A DNA stretch of 40,285 nt from Welwitschia mirabilis (GCA_051453625.1 JBOZIK010000001.1:154276068-154316352), one strand, 5' to 3'. Numbered from the stretch's first letter, positions 1-11,432 are shown. Numbers and translations are program-made. The notes: generated by a model not told the origin, from the letters alone.

Positions 1-1515
1 TTATTAGCTTATCATTTACTTAATGTTTCATATTCTCCTGCTCTGCTTTGTAAAGAAGAAAAGAAATCCAAGAAAGATCAATTTCTTTTTAGAGATTGAC
101 AATCTAAAGATCGTTTGCAAAAAGGGCTATAAGAAAATGTCATCTTTCTATAATTAGACAAGTTAAAAGAAAGGGATTTAATAATAGGGATAGAGGACAT
201 CATCATTTAAGGGGTTGAAATATCTATAATGTTGTTAAAAAGTAAAATGTAAATCTTGTTATAACCCATGAAATCAAATGATTAGTTGTATATATAAGAA
301 TTGTCAATTGGTTATTTAGGTGGCTTTTCTTAGTTTAGTTTCTTTATTGAAATGCAATAGAGCTTTGGTATAGCAAACTTAGTATTGCTTACAAAATCAT
401 GAGGAAATTCGTGAATAATTTATTTTAATATACATTGTTCATAATTTAGAGATTTTTAAACTTCTTATACCAATTTCAAGAATCTTAGAATCTCCCTTTG
501 GTAGATGATTGTGAGTTCATTAAGAATCCTTATAATTCTTTACTTCAAGAAATAAAACATCTTATTCTTGTTTAATTATTAAAAGGCTAGATCAATTGCT
601 GGTTCATGTTACTTGGTTTCGTTCATGTATTTATTCATTATATGAGTAATCCATATAAGAAATTTTAACCTGCACATAATTATCATGCAAACAATAGGTA
701 AATTTAATGAAGAAATAATAAAACAATGCAACAAGCACCTTGGATTATTGTGGTTTAACATATATCCTTCTTCCATAATGCATCAATTTCAATTAGAGAC
801 TAAGATAGAAGTTGATTAATAAATTAGAGGCTAAAATGTATGTCAATTTCTTGAAAATGAACCACAGACATGACATGTATATTTGTTTGCTAATTTTGAG
901 GCTAGTAGCAACCACTCAGATTTTCATATGGCAAACCATAATAGTAATACTCTTGAGTATAGTATAGTTTCTAATAAATTAACTACTTAAAAGGGGGCAA
1001 AAAAATGTTTTTAGCTCTTGACTTCATCTTAATTACAAAAGAAGTTAATTAATGCTAAGGAGTATATCAATCATCCAAGATTGATCTAGTATCTCTTAAG
1101 AATTCTTAAGTCCTCACTTTTAAATCTAAACATCATATGAGAGCTCTAGTTTAAAGAAGTTTCATACACTCCTTAGAAGATAATTAATACTAAATTTCAT
1201 GGTATCTCCTTTTTTGACATTGACAATATTATGTAGATAATAAAAAACATTTTTTCCTCTAAAAGTAATAGTTGAGACTCAGAAAAAATCACCTTGCATC
1301 ACACTTAAAAAATTATAAATTGCTTTTTCATATGGTTGCACCAAACTAGAAAATAACTAATAACTAGACGCTCAATGCCATCTTTAAGATAAACTATTAG
1401 AAGAATAAGAAAAAACTCCACACATAAGGCATGTTTTTTTTATCTTTTACTTGAGAAAATATTTATGTTTTAACACTAATTGAGAGTAACTTACTTTAAG
1501 AAGGATTATTTATAG
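1..1515. other. AT-rich intergenic DNA, no gene seen
   Basis: I see no open frame of useful length on either strand and no recognisable protein relic. A TATATAAG at 291-298, followed by a T-rich stretch with a repeated TTTAGTT-like texture, looks like an LTR or promoter core, but I could not find matching LTR ends. CpG is almost absent, as in decayed plant repeats. Confidence 0.5.
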
Positions 1516-2064
1516 ATCAAATTAGATCAATAATTTAGCTACAATGCCATAGAAAACAAGTTTTTATGTAAGTAAATACTAATGTCACAATAGCACTTTA
1601 TAACTTGCCATAAAAAACAATAATACATATGTCCATAAAGCAGTGTTTTTTTCCAACATAGAAAATGCATGCTTCATATTATCATGAAAATGTTGCTACT
1701 TCAAAGAGTGCTACCATTCCATCCCAAACTTGATGCCTGTCCATTAAAACACCAAAGCTTGTGACATACTTCCAATTTATTAAAATAAAAATTCTTAATT
1801 CAACTCCTTTAATGGCTATTAAATAAATTAATCAAGATGTTCAAATTTTCCTATTGAGTTGGCAAATTATGTTTAATATTTTTATAAAGTTATCTATAGC
1901 AATTATAAAATTGCAAACAAAGAATGGGTTTAGGTCTAAAAAAATTGTAAAATTGCAAACAAAGTAGAGATTTAGGTACTTCAGATATCTACATTTTAGA
2001 AACATATTTAACTCAAATTCATATCATAAACAAGGCCAGTTGAGCTAGAATAAAACTTTGATGT
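1516..2064. repeat. Left copy of a 0.54-kb direct duplication
   Basis: This block is repeated at 2165-2692 in the same orientation. The copies share long runs around 'gatcaataatttagctac' and end at the same motif ('ctttgatgt'). Most differences are C/T or G/A transitions, plus a few short indels. Each copy also holds a short internal repeat around 'aaattgcaaacaaag' (about 36 bp apart). The left copy stops exactly at the 100-N gap and the right copy starts exactly after it. This is either a real tandem duplication that broke the assembly or two unmerged versions of one locus. Confidence 0.85.
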
Positions 2065-2164
2065 NNNNNNNNNNNNNNNNNNNNNNNNNNNNNNNNNNNN
2101 NNNNNNNNNNNNNNNNNNNNNNNNNNNNNNNNNNNNNNNNNNNNNNNNNNNNNNNNNNNNNNNN
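2065..2164. other. Assembly gap, 100 N
   Basis: Exactly 100 N, the usual placeholder for a gap of unknown size. It separates the two copies of the duplicated block. Confidence 0.99.
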
Positions 2165-2692
2165 GATCAATAATTTAGCTACAATGCCACAGAAAACAAG
2201 TTTCTGTGCAAGTAAATACTAATTTCACAATAGCACTTTGTAACTTGCCATACAAAAACAACAATACATACGCTCATAAAGTAGTGCTTTAATGCATGCC
2301 GCATATTGTCATGAAAATGTTGCTACTTCAAAGAGTGCTGTCATTCCATTCCAAACCTGATGCCTGTCCATTCCAACACCAAAGCTTGTGACATACCTCC
2401 AATTTACTAAAACAAAAATTCTTAATTCAACTCCTCTAATGACTGTTAAACAAATTAATCAAGATGTTGAAATCTTCCTATTGAGTTGGTAAACTGTATT
2501 AAATATTTTTATAAAGTTATCTATAAGAATTATAAAATTGCAAACAAAGAATGGGTTTAGGTCTAAAAAAATTGTAAAATTGTAAAAAAAGTTGGGGTTT
2601 AGGTATTTTAAATCTCTACATTTTAGAAACATATTTAACTCAAATTCATATCATAAACAAGGCCAGTTAAGCTAGAATAAAGCTTTGATGTC
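2165..2692. repeat. Right copy of the 0.54-kb direct duplication
   Basis: Same orientation as 1516-2064. This copy keeps more C and G (for example 'ccacag' where the left copy has 'ccatag'), so it looks less decayed. It runs directly into the exon-like segments at 2.69-3.22 kb, which the left copy lacks because it ends at the gap. Confidence 0.85.
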
Positions 2693-2894
2693 TCATCAAC
2701 AACTGCACCAAGAAGTTCTCAAGAACAAATGCATCCTCTAAATCCAAACAGTGAAGAAACAATAGACTGCTCATTTTCCATTTGCTTTCAAGGTTTAAAC
2801 AGATGTAAACAAGCTCTCTCTTAGGAATCTCAAATGCCATTATATAAATTTCTAGATGTAAGAAGAAAAAATTAACATTTTCTATTTTATTCAT
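2667..2894 (-). pseudogene. Exon-like open segment C, unknown protein
   Basis: The minus strand is open for 75 codons. The part from MAFEIPKREL onward has a mixed hydrophobic/acidic composition (SLLFLHCLDLEDAF, then LENFLVQLLM) that looks more coding-like than the surrounding AT-rich DNA. I do not recognise the family. It lies downstream, on the same strand, of two other open segments at 2887-3000 and 3084-3223. Together they could be exons or the remains of one host gene. No convincing start codon, signal peptide or membrane segment is visible. Confidence 0.3.
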
Positions 2895-3000
2895 GTCTTA
2901 GATAACTCCTCATCAAATCAGTTATACATTCATGCTCAAGAGGCTCAAAAGTTAGAGTAGCGTCCTCTGTGGTTAGAACACAAGTTTCTAAGCAGGATTC
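2887..3000 (-). pseudogene. Exon-like open segment B, unknown protein
   Basis: The minus strand encodes an acidic, well-mixed stretch containing TTEDATLTFEPLEHECI and DLMRSYLRHE before a stop. Composition is protein-like and unlike the lysine/asparagine/isoleucine translations typical of this window. An AG near 2990 could be a splice acceptor. The family is not recognised. It fits as a middle exon between the segments at 3084-3223 and 2667-2840. Confidence 0.3.
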
Positions 3001-3083
3001 CAAAATTGAACACTTTAATTAATAACCTGACAATAGTGTTTAAAATAGTGGCTCTAGGATTCCATGAGAAGTTTTCAACATGG

Positions 3084-3223
3084 TTATAGTAAACCCAGAT
3101 GCACATTGAACACAAGCAATATTCTACACACTCGTCTGAGGGCCACAGAAGTTTTCTCTTTGCTATCTGGTGTTCCTCTCCAAACCGGATTTGTTAATAC
3201 CAATGGTGTGTATACTCGTGATA
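3084..3223 (-). pseudogene. Exon-like open segment A, unknown protein
   Basis: The minus strand is open for about 45 codons, from a possible acceptor (…ATAATTTAG) at 3224-3225 to a TAA at 3084-3086. It reads as a basic, hydrophobic-ended peptide containing LTNPVWRGTPDSKEK and ALRRVCRILLVFNVHLG. A plus-strand ORF over the same bases (3064-3312) is probably its shadow, though I cannot exclude the reverse. The family is not recognised. Confidence 0.3.
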
Positions 3224-3600
3224 CTAAATTATGTTTAATAAATTTTATTTATTTAGTTATTTTGATAATCACAGAACCCCTTCTATTGAAACTAACTGTT
3301 TTAACTATCTGAAACCTTGATTTTCACATTACATTTATGTACTAGCATGAACACCACTCATACATGTTAGGATGCATAATGCAATTTTTATCAGGCTTGA
3401 GTGTAAGACATACAACCAATATAATAATTATTACTTCTTACAGTGAAGTAAATCAAATGCAGGTATCTGCAGAAGAAAACTAAAGGCTACCAGATTCAGT
3501 CTTTGTTAACTGCTTAATGTTATTTTATAATTGAAAAGCTATATATTAAATCTAATGTTTTTTAAAAAAGGCTTAGAATTTTAAATCTAATGAATGTGAA
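3224..3600. other. AT-rich spacer, no gene seen
   Basis: No coding signal on either strand. It ends with the transition into the CpG-retaining island that begins at about 3.6 kb. Confidence 0.4.
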
Positions 3601-3782
3601 GAAAATGAAATCGAAGTGACAAATCGAAGACCTGAGAAAAGTGAAAAATGGAATGGTATTTGGGGGCAAAAATGTTTACAGAAACATACGGATTCCGACA
3701 TGTTTAGGATTTTAGGGATGACTGTGCGAGCTTGCTTCCGAGAGAATGAAGCATTTTTAAAATGCTTTCTGAACATTGCAAG

Positions 3783-3794
3783 AACCCTAAACCC
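3783..3794 (+). promoter_or_regulatory. Telo-box AACCCTAAACCC
   Basis: One and a half plant telomere-repeat units. Short interstitial telomere motifs (telo-boxes) are known in plant promoters, often of translation-related genes. A decayed copy, 'gaaccttaaacttgcat', follows about 100 bp downstream near 3880, so the flanking segment is itself imperfectly duplicated. The regulatory role is inferred. Confidence 0.4.
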
Positions 3795-4348
3795 GCATCT
3801 TTGCTCTATTTGCTGAACTCCAAACCCACGTTTTCACTCTGTTTTCACTCCATTTGCTCTTTTTAATGCGTTTGTTGCAGAACCTTAAACTTGCATCTGC
3901 ACTCAAGGATAGAAGGGCCTAGTGATGGCAACGAGAGAAAGAACGATAGCGCTTAGGCATAGCATGGAAATGCACAGGCCACAGATTCTTGAGGTCAAGG
4001 GCTAGCATGCAGAGGCTGCAGAGCCTTGGCAGAAGAAGGCCGATGGCACAAAGACATGAGAAGGATGCTCTGAGAAGGTGCAAGGCACAGGCCTTGGCAG
4101 AAGGAAGTAGCACGATGGAGAAGATGCAAAAGAGGCGAAGTGCGTGAGGGAAACCACACTTAGGAAAAAAGAACTAGAATTTGTAAGCTGAACCATTAGT
4201 ATGTCCAATTTTTTTTTTTTGAGCTCATTCAAATGCATGAAACTCATGGAGACGCATGAAGACAGTTGAGTTGGCAATGTATGCATCTATGAAGGGGCAT
4301 GGATGTGTGCATACAGGACATATCCATGAAGGGGCTCCATTTATTACA

Positions 4349-4949
4349 TGTTAAGATCCTTCATAGACAACTCTGGCCAATAGAGAGAGAGCACCATGTT
4401 AAATACACAGGATGTCAGGATGAGGGCACGTGGCAGAATGTTGTTAGCCAATGACGCGTAGCTCTGATCACTAATGGCTCTTACTTAAAGGAGCATGCAA
4501 GTTCTGGGTAAAGACCTCAGTTGTTACGCTACAGATTTCCTCTGTCCTTCAAACGTAATAATACCTCTGACATATCTTCTTTCCAGGCTTTTAAAAGTCT
4601 TCCAGAGTCTCTTGACAGTGCAGAGGCGTGAGATGAAAACAGGGATGTGGCTGAAAGCATTACAGCACCTAATGCAACCCTACATCACTGATCCCGGTGC
4701 CTCCTGCAACAAAACCTATGCTGCGAGCCAATGCGCAGTCAGAAGGGACAGAGGTACAAGTGTCTTAACAGAAGAGTAGAGAGAATCTTTCAGACACCAA
4801 GCTTGGTGCAAGCAGCAAAGGTCGGAATGCAGCGTGGTAGAAGACGAGGGGAAGAAGATGCAGCGTCTTGCTTGTGCACCTCGCGCTTGGTATCTGCTTT
4901 GCATTATTGTAGATGATGTGTTGCACCCAGAAAATTATAACATTCAACA
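4349..4949 (+). mobile_element. Possible solo LTR with promoter motifs
   Basis: The segment starts TGTTAAGAT and ends ATTCAACA, the terminal style of Ty1/copia LTRs, and is about 600 bp long. Inside are an ACGT-core CACGTGGC (4427-4434), a CCAAT (4448-4452) and a T/C-rich tract ending in CAG near 4587 that could be a splice acceptor. There is no second copy in the window, no clear primer site after it, and the flanking five bases do not match. A host promoter is an equally good reading. Confidence 0.25.
4427..4452 (+). promoter_or_regulatory. ACGT-core element followed by CCAAT box
   Basis: CACGTGGC at 4427-4434 matches the G-box/ABRE core bound by plant bZIP and bHLH factors, and CCAAT follows at 4448-4452. 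Their closeness in a CpG-retaining island makes a promoter plausible. No transcript start can be fixed from the sequence. Confidence 0.3.
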
Positions 4950-5047
4950 AAATGGATTAATTCCATAAGCCCAGCTCACTTTTAACAGAGATAGCAGAGA
5001 GGCCATGGCACAAACATGAAGAAAGTACCAATAGAAACGCCTTCACT

Positions 5048-5414
5048 ATGTCTTTGATGGCTTCGTCAGAGGGCGACGCAAGGGTCGGGTGTACTCTCTC
5101 AGTCAATTTTTGTCTTCCAAACCTGTGCCTTAAAAATGCAGACTTTGAAAACTCTTCAAAAAGTTTTAAAAAACTGAAACCAAACACACCAAAAAAAAGA
5201 AAGAAAAAAATCCTTAAAAGAAAACTTGAATGAGCTCCCTAAAATTAGAAACTTTAAAAAAGGACTCAATGAAACTATCCAAGAACTAGATGTAAAAGAA
5301 GCTAAGGATGAAAAGAAGTTCTCAAGGACTCAACAAAACCTAAAATTAGGCCAAGGAGTAAAGCAAAACGTCTCATACCACTTGCAAGAAATTGTAATAA
5401 GCAAGAGAGAGTAA
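5048..5414 (+). CDS. Lysine-rich open frames of doubtful status
   Basis: Two overlapping plus-strand frames (5048-5233 and 5226-5414) encode strongly basic peptides, the first ending KKRKKKILKRKLE and the second starting near ELPKIRNFKKGLNE. They may be one frame broken by an indel in the A-rich tract near 5195-5225. The lysine content largely reflects poly-A-rich DNA, and no family is recognised, so a chance ORF is quite possible. They sit at the downstream edge of the CpG-retaining island. Confidence 0.15.
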
Positions 5415-6196
5415 GAAAACCTTAGAATTAGTTTTCAAAATAATAATTTTATTTTTTATATTTATATTGATATTAGGTCTTGTTTTTATAGGCAATTACA
5501 CTTAATTAGCATTTCTATAATGGTTTTTATCTTTCCTAACTGTAGTACTGTTGTGTAACTTATTAATACCTTAGCACTTACTATGACCTTGTAGTAACGT
5601 TAATGCATAACATCATAAGTCAAACATGCAAAAGTATTAAACACTTCTAGTATATCTTATTAATAATTTACTAAGTTGTTCCTATCCTTTTATGTGTAAG
5701 CCTAAGATAATATCCAATTATCCTAGTTAGATGAAAAATCACAATAAAAGAGAAATATTGCAAATAAAAGGTAAATATTTATTAGCCAAATAAAATGTAT
5801 TGTAAGAAGAAATGAGAATTAAAGACTGCATAGATTCCCTATAGCAATATACTTAGAAAGTAAATGAAAGAATTAAATTTAAAATAGTGGCTATCACATG
5901 AATAAACTGAGGGGTGCATTAACACATAGTAGCCCTTATTCCTAAAAGACGACACATGGCTCTTAATGAACATGTCATAGTTACATTAAGGTATTAAAAA
6001 TAAATCAAGAAGCTTGAAAGATCTGAGTATCTATAGTAGAATCCAAATAACATATCTTACCTATTTACAATGAGAAAACACACACACACACACACANNNN
6101 NNNNNNNNNNNNNNNNNNNNNNNNNNNNNNNNNNNNNNNNNNNNNNNNNNNNNNNNNNNNNNNNNNNNNNNNNNNNNNNNNNNNNNNNNNNNNNNN

Positions 6197-6268
<72 letters not shown>

Positions 6269-6577
6269 GGAAATAAGGGTTTTGAGAGAAAAAAACCTTA
6301 ACATATTCAACAAATATCTAGAGCATTCTTAAATCCTAGATAGTTAATACCTTTAAACTATGAGTAAAGAAAATATCTATAGATCTTTTCCCCCCTCCCT
6401 TTCCTGTCTTTCTCTTTTTGCCTCACTTAAAAAAATGCACTTTAGCTTTTGAATTTTACCATTTTACTTAATATTCTTTAAAGTTGATGGACTTTTCAAT
6501 AATCATAGCTTTTGAAAGAATGTGTAGAGACTCTTATGATTACATTTATGTGCTCTGATCATTCTCATATATGAACT
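5415..6577. other. AT-rich intergenic DNA with CA microsatellite
   Basis: Apart from the CA tract and its gap at 6078-6266 I see nothing supportable here. Confidence 0.5.
6078..6266. repeat. (CA)n microsatellite broken by a 100-N gap
   Basis: CA dinucleotides run up to 6096 and resume from 6197 to about 6266. The 100 N between them (6097-6196) is a placeholder, so the true length is unknown. Translated frames across it are artefacts. Confidence 0.97.
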
Positions 6578-6581
6578 GAAT

Positions 6582-7896
6582 TGAAAACTAGGTAAGGACC
6601 TAGTATCGTTCTTCCATAGGGATAATTAGAATTGGCTAAACAAAATTAACACAAACTTTTGCTTAATTGGAATTTACAAATTAAAAGAAAAGGCAAAAGA
6701 AGAGATTCAAAAATTGGTTGAAACTTTGTTAAAAAAAGTGGGAGGTAAACAAGCTCCAAGTGTTCACCCGATTCGTCCTTCTGCAATTCCTCACTTGATC
6801 ATATATTGCACTATCTCGAAATGAATTTTAGACCATCAAGTGTAAAGGCTCAGGTAAGGTAACATGATCTTAGTTACCATTTGAGTATTGATCAATTTGA
6901 GAGTCACTAATCCTTCACAGCCTCATAATAAAAATGGAAAGGTTAAATTTTAAAGTGAACAACATCCATGAAATTACTAAGATTTAGATCAATTAACTAT
7001 TTGAATTTAATTGGTTGATAAAATAATACCTGATAGTACATTATCACTTAAGCATTCCTAGTACAAAATAGATTAAAACTAGCAATCAAAATAAAATAAC
7101 TCTTTAGTATTGAATTAGAAATAGGAACATTGCATCAAAGATGAAGGAAGTAGAAAGGACTCTTTAGATTATCCTCGAAAGCAAGCTCACTTCCCAAAGA
7201 GGTGCTTAGAAGGCCATCACGAGTGATGCTCTAAAGACTTTATACTTTGTTCAAATAAAGGATATAATACAATGAAGGACTCAAGCCCTTTTATAGATGA
7301 GCATGAGGGCGGGGGACGGTTACAAGCCTTTGGCTTATAGCATTAGGCAAGTGGTTACATAATGATGACATTAGGTAGAGCATTTTGTCATCTATTCATT
7401 AGGTAGAGATTCTTATGACATGGTTGATGTTTGGCTCCTAAATGCTATTGCTCTGCTAACCATTGTCATTATCGTGATCCTACTCAGTATGCCGCCATAT
7501 GTCTTATTATGTGTCATTATCATTACTGGCACATATCACAGAAAATGCTAGTTATTTCTAATGTGGAATTTGATCAAGCCCATAACTGCATTTAATCCAA
7601 TTTTGCATGATAATTTAAGAACATAAGAATGGATATTTTTTTTCAGAAAGACCAAGGACGCTGATAGTCATGGACAACAACACTAGCATTTTAGCTTAAG
7701 TAATCCTCATCTTTTACAAAGTTCTTCAAAATGTGATAATTAACTTGAGAATGTCATGGGAAAATAATAAGTTCAAAATTAATATAAAAATCAATAGAAG
7801 ACATGTTTTTATGATAACATCAATTATATTAATGTCTTCCATTAAGATGATTTGACCATTTAACATTATTAGAATGTTAATGTTTATATATAAACA
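6582..7896 (-). repeat. Element A, left (3') LTR
   Basis: About 1315 bp, similar over its whole length to 13082-14349 plus 21150-21208. Shared landmarks include 'ggacctagtat', 'aaattggttgaaact', 'gaccatcaagtgtaaagg' and 'tacataatgatg'. A minus-strand TATAAAAG lies at 7288-7295 (13784-13791 in the partner). This copy is uninterrupted and therefore serves as the empty-site version for element B's insertion. Differences between copies are mainly transitions. Confidence 0.7.
7288..7295 (-). promoter_or_regulatory. TATA box of element A LTR
   Basis: Reads TATAAAAGGG on the minus strand. The same box is kept in the partner LTR (13784-13791) and in the more distant copy (12426-12433). This conservation supports minus-strand orientation for this repeat family. 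Confidence 0.55.
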
Positions 7897-7925
7897 CACT
7901 CCCTATTTAGACTTTTGCTGGTGCC
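7897..7925 (-). other. Candidate polypurine tract of element A
   Basis: On the minus strand, purine-rich DNA ending 'aaatagggagtg' lies immediately before the TGTTTATAT start of the left LTR, the position expected for the plus-strand priming tract. It is shorter and less pure than typical, consistent with age. Confidence 0.35.
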
Positions 7926-8665
7926 TTAGCAAAAAGTTGATAACAACATGGTTAAACATACAAAAATTGTCTAAGTTAAAGCGCTCAAGTGTAAAAATGA
8001 TATAATTTTGAAAATGTTATAACTAATTTTAAGCAATTAAGACATCAAAATGAAAATTTTGTGAAATATGAATGACATATCCCCAAACCAAAACTGAGCT
8101 TTGTCCTTAAAGTTTATGATAGAAACTTTTTAAAGCATTAGAACATAGACATAAAGATTCTGATAGGCCCTTTTATTGAAAACAATGCAAAGTGATGCAA
8201 CTAAGTTATGAAAGGGAAAAAACTAACTAATGTGAAATGATCATTTTATTTGTTTCTAAAAATTCTAAGTAAAAGTGGTTTAAGCCTTAAGCTTTATTTC
8301 TTATGGAATGGGGGTGAAGTGAATTGGGTGATGGGAATGGAAAATGAAAAATGTGTTAAAGGAATTAATCCTAAACCAATGAATAAATTAATGAACCTAC
8401 CTAAGTTAATGGCTTTTATTATGTTGTTGTATTTTTTAGTGGATCTTAATATCAACTAAGTGTAATCTCGATCAAGTAACTTATAGAAATTTAAGAAATC
8501 ATAGGCAATCCTAAGTATGAAAGTTAAAAGTCAATAGAACACTAAATACCTCTGATTTTCACCTTTTTATTACCTTTGTTTTCCATTTCTACCAACATAT
8601 GTGTCATTAGTTTTAAGCCTTTCAATCATATTGAGCATCTAGTATTATAACATTTTCTTCCAACA

Positions 8666-8810
8666 AAGTTAATCATGTTGTTTCATGAAGAAATTGGTGC
8701 TGCATTGACAACGAGTGTTTATAGCTCCAATGAAGTTGATTATGTTGTAATTAAATTGTTAGAGTTGCATACCAGTGAGTGACTATAGCCCCGATGTAGT
8801 TAATTAAACC
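8666..8810. repeat. Tandem repeat, about 65-bp unit, two and a bit copies
   Basis: Units begin at 8666, 8733 and 8796. Each starts with an 'aagttaat/aagttgat/tagttaat' variant and ends with 'tatagcyccratg'. It lies in the 3' part of element A, between the pol relic and the 3' LTR, where plant Ty3/gypsy elements often carry variable tandem repeats. Confidence 0.55.
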
Positions 8811-9600
8811 TAATTAAGTGATTAGTGACATTTACATTTGGAGAAGAGATATTAAACTTTCTTCTTTTCATCTTCTCGTTTTCAACTTTTTTATGCATGT
8901 TAGAGGCATCATTAGATCATTAGCCTAATTAAGATAAATTGTATTTCCATCAAAATCTTTAGATATAAGAATCATACATGAGGATAGATTCCATCTTTTC
9001 AACTAAATTTTATTGAAATCAAAAGCCTTAATGAACATGCTCTTAATCACCACATCGAAATAAGCATAAATATTCTTTAAAACCCATAAGTGAACTTAAT
9101 TGCAACCATTACTTAAGTGATAATGAGATAGCTTATTATTATTTTTTTGTTAAATACCATTTAAATTATGGCTATAATCAGTATAAATTCATAGATGCAT
9201 AGCTAGGGTGGATGGTTTGTGGGTTTAGTGGGTTCATTAGGAAATGAAAGGGTAAATGGAGAAGCCTAAGGGGATGAAATTTGGGAATTCCTAAGTAAGA
9301 GGGTTTAAGGTAATGATTGTAAAGATAGTAGCATTTGCGAGGTTTAAGGTGAGATAGACACCACTTATGCATGTTTTTAATTTTTTTATTTCTTGCTAAA
9401 AGAAATCTAGCATAAAAGAAAAATCTATTCTTAAAAAAAAAAAAAAATCTAACCTAAAAGCTAAAAATTCTCTAAGGTAATACATGCGTGCAGGACCAAG
9501 AGTGTGGAAATGACCATTGGATGATTCAAGAATTTGTGAATTATTTTGAACTAGGAGGAAATCCATGTAGATTTTTATGAAAGAGTTTATGAAATTTAAA
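8811..9600. other. Element A internal, AT-rich, no clear coding
   Basis: A minus-strand frame at 9178-9372 gives a proline/leucine-rich peptide without family signal. It could be a rearranged piece of the proline-rich gag linker, but I cannot support that. The rest is AT-rich non-coding DNA. Confidence 0.35.
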
Positions 9601-9639
9601 GGAACATTAGCATAAGCAAAAAGGTCTATGCATTTAAGA

Positions 9640-10960
9640 TTAGTAGTAGTCTATCCCTTAGCTTGTTTATGTTTAATCAATAACTTTTGCAATACATCAT
9701 TTTGGAAAGAAGAAAAAAATGAATTAAAAATTACTTAACAATGTACATGTTCATTAGAAGAATCAACATTTTTGAAAGTTGATTTCAATTCTATAGAAAT
9801 CTTCATCTTCTTTATTAAGGCTTGGATCTTGCTTAGTAAATAAAGATGAAGATGAACTGATTGGTTCATGAAGTTATTAAAAGGAATTCTTATTAGATGA
9901 ATCAAGTATGGAATTTTTACTAACGTTTTTTTTTTCCTTATTAAGGTCATTAGTGAATTCCTCTTCATGTGATTGCTTAAGCGATAATGGTTCATCATTT
10001 ATTATATGACTCTCTTAGGTATAGCCTTCCTTACATTGTTATTCATCTTCTAAATCATCATATGATATGTTTAACCTTTATCAAATCATATATTTCTCAC
10101 ACATAATTGATTATTTACTAGTGCATTTTTGAACTAAGATCCTTATGTATTCTTCATTAGCTTCTTTATTAATCCTAGAGGATGTGTTTTAAATATCATT
10201 GATTTCACTATTCTTAATTATTTCAAAGTTTAAAAAACTCTTAGATTCATGGATTATAGAAAGCTATTCTTTTTGTTGGTTGAAAATTCTAATGATTTAA
10301 GCACTAGTCTGGGTTATTTATTGGAGGATTTGCTCAAGGCTACTTAGAGAAGAGGAGTATTGTTTTAAAGTTCTCTCATGATCTTGGTTAATTTGGTTTT
10401 AAGAATCCATAAAAATTTTTACTAACTCTTCAAATGGGTAAATGAAGGTTGTTGGATATAGAAAGATGGGTGATGAGGATTTAATGATAAAGGATAAGGG
10501 TCATGAGGTGTAATGAAGGGTGTGGGATCAAACTCTTATTGAAAATAAGGTGTTTTATGTTTAGGATAATGAGTTTAATTGGTATGTGAAGTGTGTTGGT
10601 CAAATGAATATAGAAAGGAGGGTGAAGGATAAGAAGTGTTGCACTGGATGTCCTCTAAAGTTTTCTTAAGCTAAATGAAACCTTCTACAATTTAGATTGA
10701 ACATGATTAGACATGTTATAGGGACTATCACAGTCTTCATAGGTGAAGTGAGGTTCAGAAAGTACTTCAAATGATCTATGCACTCAACTCATGTTAAGTT
10801 TTTAGAAAAGGAATTATAAAATTTAACTATAAGATCACATTTTCTTAATTTTTGGGAGTGAGACTAATATATGAAAAATTTTAGATAGTTAGAAAAGGGA
10901 ATTCTGTAAAGTTTCAGAGAGTTTTAAGTGAAATGGCTAACGAAGTTGATGAGAAGATGA
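9640..10960 (-). pseudogene. Element A gag C-terminus to start of reverse transcriptase, decayed
   Basis: Read on the minus strand from about 10960 down, broken frames give a proline/tyrosine-rich linker, then at about 10430-10270 a Gln/Ser-rich segment (FEELVKIFMDS, DHERTLKQYSSSLSSLEQ, FNQQKE) like the coiled region after the Athila/Tat gag. Near 9810-9640 comes ELKSTFKNVDSSNEHVHC, then LQKLLIKHKQAKG followed by a stop. This matches, in order, the family pattern 'LELKPLP…LGENETLPVII…LL…HKxAxGW' just upstream of the reverse transcriptase, with the W codon now TAG. Many stops and frameshifts are present, and the RT core itself is not visible below 9600, so the element is truncated. Lineage is inferred by eye. 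Confidence 0.45.
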
Positions 10961-11357
10961 TGACACTAGTCAGGGTGAGACTTATAGCTTCAATAAAAGC
11001 ACAGAGTTTTACAAACATCTTATAGATCAAACAACATTATAGAGTCACAAAAGAACTAAAATACAAATAAAAATGACAACATACATGAAATCAAATCTAA
11101 TGAAAACTAAAACGTAACACTTTTAGTATGTTTAATGTTTATGATAATGAGCTTGCATAGAAAACTAGAATTAAAATGTAGAATAAAAATCATGTAAAGC
11201 GAGTTAATTTTTAATTATTTATTCCTTGGTTGCAATCCTATAAAAACATTGGTAGTCATGTAACCAAATCAAGTTAGAGTGAGAAAAACTCAAAAAGGAC
11301 TAGTTTGAGTATCATTGAAAATGACTAGTACTAATCATTGAAAACTAAGATAAATAA

Positions 11358-11362
<5 letters not shown>

Positions 11363-11432
<70 letters not shown>

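Larger units (their letters stand above)
3600..5230. other. CpG-retaining, less AT-rich island
   Basis: This segment is visibly richer in G, C and CpG than the rest of the window (for example gacgcg, cgacgcaagg, gatagcgc). Several 60-95 codon ORFs overlap on both strands without any family signal. Local repeats include two copies of 'ccttggcagaag' about 70 bp apart (around 4026 and 4093). A short ATG frame at 3924 (MATRERTIALRHSMEMHRP…) ends after 26 codons. The island could be a promoter plus 5' exons of a host gene, or a younger transposon or solo LTR that has not yet lost its CpGs. Motifs in it are listed separately. Confidence 0.45.

Noticed and set aside
1000-1450. Possible minus-strand coding relic
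   Set aside because: Short open pieces occur but no ordered motifs of any family could be followed.
4934-4972. Near-palindrome 'atggattaattccat' after the possible solo LTR as a primer site
   Set aside because: It does not match any usual plant tRNA primer complement, and the palindrome is short enough to be chance.
6057-6313. Cys-Val and His-Thr repeat proteins
   Set aside because: Translations of the (CA)n microsatellite and its gap.
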